From Patiria pectinifera (taxonomy: Eukaryota > Echinodermata > Asteroidea > Valvatida > Asterinidae), in the NCBI GenBank assembly GCA_029964075.1, contig CM057129.1:15615430-15679429 (forward strand): a DNA stretch of 64,000 bases, in the 5' to 3' direction. How positions within the stretch are numbered: the first letter of the stretch is position 1; the number at the start of each line of letters is the position of its first letter. Shown here piece after piece: positions 62,122 to 64,000 of the stretch. The position numbers and the translations under genes are program-made. The notes under the pieces are model-generated. The model saw only the letters and a list, made by a program, of their open reading frames with translations. It made no database searches and was not told the DNA's origin.

Positions 62122-62174
62122 CTGGTGAAACAGAAGAATGAATATTAACCCAAATTTGGTCAAGCTACATGTGT

Positions 62175-62405
62175 GCCTATTTCTGCTTCTTTGGAAAGTG
62201 TTTGGTGTACTGGTTCTTTCCTCGCCTTCCGCCTCTATGGCCCGGGTTCGATTCCTGCCCTGGTCCACATGTGGATTGGATTTTCAGCTCATGCCTGATT
62301 CCTTCCCATTTCTTTATTGGCTGGTCTCAGCTTGGGTTTATTTTTTTGTCTCTTTGTTTGTTTGTTGTTTTTATTTCTGGCTGGTTGAGCTACAATCCCT
62401 AGGGC
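62175..62405 (+). repeat. SINE-like copy, family 4
   Basis: CTCGCCTTCCGCCTCTATGG, CCGGGTTCGATTCCTGCCC and CACATGTGGATTGGATTTTC. Confidence 0.7.
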
Positions 62406-63407
62406 ACTTTTGAGGAATTCACCAACACTGAGACACTAAAGACTGCACTGCATCTCATAAATGATATTGCGGAAATGAAATGCAAAATGTGAAGCGTGAA
62501 ACTACTTTCAAACTGAAAATGCAAAGCAGAAGACACTACTTAAAACTAACACTAAGTACAAACTAAAAACTGTGGAATCAAAGATGGCTTCTTGTATTCG
62601 AATGCTTATCATGTTTGTGAGCCAATGCAGACAGGTAATACAATTTCATCAGGTCTCTACTAAAAGGTTCTAAAACAGCGCGTCCCAAAATACCTGTCCC
62701 AAAATAGCAACTTTTTGCTCATTTAAAATTTCAAACATTATAAGTACTAAGGAATTTTGCCAAATTTTCTTTTAATCTGAAACATATAGCAATGCGGCAA
62801 GAAATTCAGGTTGCAAGAAGACATTCAAAGGTGAATAATAGATTAAAAGCTCATCAACTTGAAAGATTATATCTGAACAAAGGTGTACTATGCTGTTTTT
62901 CCTGACAGATGAATAGTGCGAGAGATCTTAGGGAATTAATCTTAGGGCTGTCCATTTTTGAATAATATATAGTATTTGATTATTTGAAACGGCCTTTTAC
63001 CGAAATTTGATTATTCAAAACTCTCTAAACAAGTTTTACACTCACCAGCTGCAGCTGCGCTGGTCAAAAGTTGCACGCAAAGCGGGCTGCTTGAAATGTG
63101 CATGCGGTGATTGATATTATGGACCGCTGGAGTGTTTTACCGTAAGTATTTGATTATTGTCAAGGGCTTTAAACACAAGGATGGGATCAATGAACCGCCG
63201 TCGACCAAAAAGTTGCCGTCCACAAAAAGTGGCATCTGACAATAACGCGCCACAACTTTACGATTAACATAAATCCCAGTCGTGTGTGCACAGGTGTGCG
63301 TAACTTTTTTTTCTCGAATATTCAAATTGACAAAAAGCTATTCGAATATTCGGTTGATGACTGAATATTCCAATATTCAGTAAACTCTGGACAGCCCTTA
63401 TGAATCT

Positions 63408-63540
63408 TAAATAGTGAAAGGTTTGCGGAAACACCATGTGCGAATAATTTCTCAACTAAGAGAATGGTTCTGAAAAGAGCCATTCTCTTAGTTGAGAAAT
63501 TATTCGCACATGGTGTTTCCGCAAACCTTTCATTATTTAG
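63408..63540. repeat. Palindrome with perfect 51-bp core arms
   Basis: AAAGGTTTGCGGAAACACCA, a 12-nt loop, then the complement. The right flank (to 63574) matches 57481-57573. Confidence 0.93.
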
Positions 63541-63692
63541 TATCTCCACCATGCAAAGCCTCAAATCTTACTAATGAATCTTGTTCAAGTCCGTTAAAAA
63601 AAAAGGTACTGCACTATGGTACAGGGGGCGGATTCTTTAGGGGTGAAAGGTGAAAGGTCAGTGGTTAATGAGATGGGCATATATATACTCAC

Positions 63693-63701
63693 CATAACCA
63701 T
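63693..63701 (-). other. Possible 9-nt microexon
   Basis: On the minus strand GATAG, nine bases, then GTGAGTA, with a CTAAC branch-point-like site about 20 nt before the AG. The phase is 1 on both sides, fitting the phase-1 start of w1; it would add three residues. This could also be chance. Confidence 0.25.
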
Positions 63702-64000
63702 CTATCACAGCATGGTTAGGAGGGTGGGTGTAGTGTGATAAATATAAACAAAAGGGGGAGAACGTGAACGTTAGTGAAACATATGGGTTATTTGAAAATG
63801 AGGGGGAACGTTAAATGAAGACAAAATACAACTCATTTATAGTTCTGCATTATAAAGGCTTTTGTCGTAAGCACACATTTAAATATAAGCATGGTTATTA
63901 ATGCAATAGATTAATGCTCTATTATCTGAGCTGTCTAGCCTAAGGCTGGTTAATAGTTAATAGGAATGGGAATGGGAGGTGAACTTCAGGAATTAAAACA

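Larger units (their letters stand above)
62122..64000. other. Upstream intron sequence, no certain exon
   Basis: It holds a SINE fragment (62175-62405), a perfect palindrome (63408-63540) and the possible microexon at 63693. The rest is AT-rich with no coding signal. The preceding exon probably lies beyond 64000. Confidence 0.7.

Overview
The window lies inside one very large multi-exon gene on the minus strand. I read 63 exons (62 complete, one cut by the left edge) from about 62.1 kb down to base 1. They join without a frame break into about 3,607 codons, and neighbouring exon phases agree at every junction. The protein is a chain of about 24 Calx-beta repeats with a seven-bladed EPTP/EAR propeller in the middle. 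Among known families this combination is diagnostic for the adhesion GPCR ADGRV1 (VLGR1/GPR98), whose human form is about 6,300 residues. The piece here is the central ectodomain: about 1,420 residues before the propeller, about 390 in it and about 1,800 after it. The N-terminal signal and LamG/pentraxin part lies beyond base 64000. The GAIN/GPS and seven-helix part lies beyond base 1.

The organism is an invertebrate deuterostome, most likely an echinoderm. This is inference from the ADGRV1 architecture, AT-rich introns of 0.3-2.5 kb, and dense short foldback/MITE and tRNA-derived SINE repeats. The species is not identified.

Layout from high to low coordinates. 64000-62122: intron with a perfect palindrome and a possible 9-nt microexon. 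62121-52377: Calx-beta repeats 1-5. 51348-50184: a Calx-beta repeat with a PAN/Apple-like four-cysteine module in one loop. 49475-36761: further Calx-beta repeats. 35691-28306: a Calx-beta repeat split by the EPTP propeller. 27505-1: about 13 more Calx-beta repeats, two with a CX6C hairpin. At 20979-20860 there is a frame-preserving candidate cassette exon.

Introns carry at least seven TIR/foldback families (several with TTAA ends), three or more tRNA-derived SINE families, and tandem arrays with units of 10, 32, 78, 88 and 176 bp. I saw no second protein-coding gene, no true tRNA or rRNA, no CRISPR and no virus-like element.

As an adhesion GPCR ectodomain the product would act outside the cell. 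In vertebrates the family forms ankle links of hair-cell stereocilia and periciliary links in photoreceptors; carrying that role over to this organism is inference.
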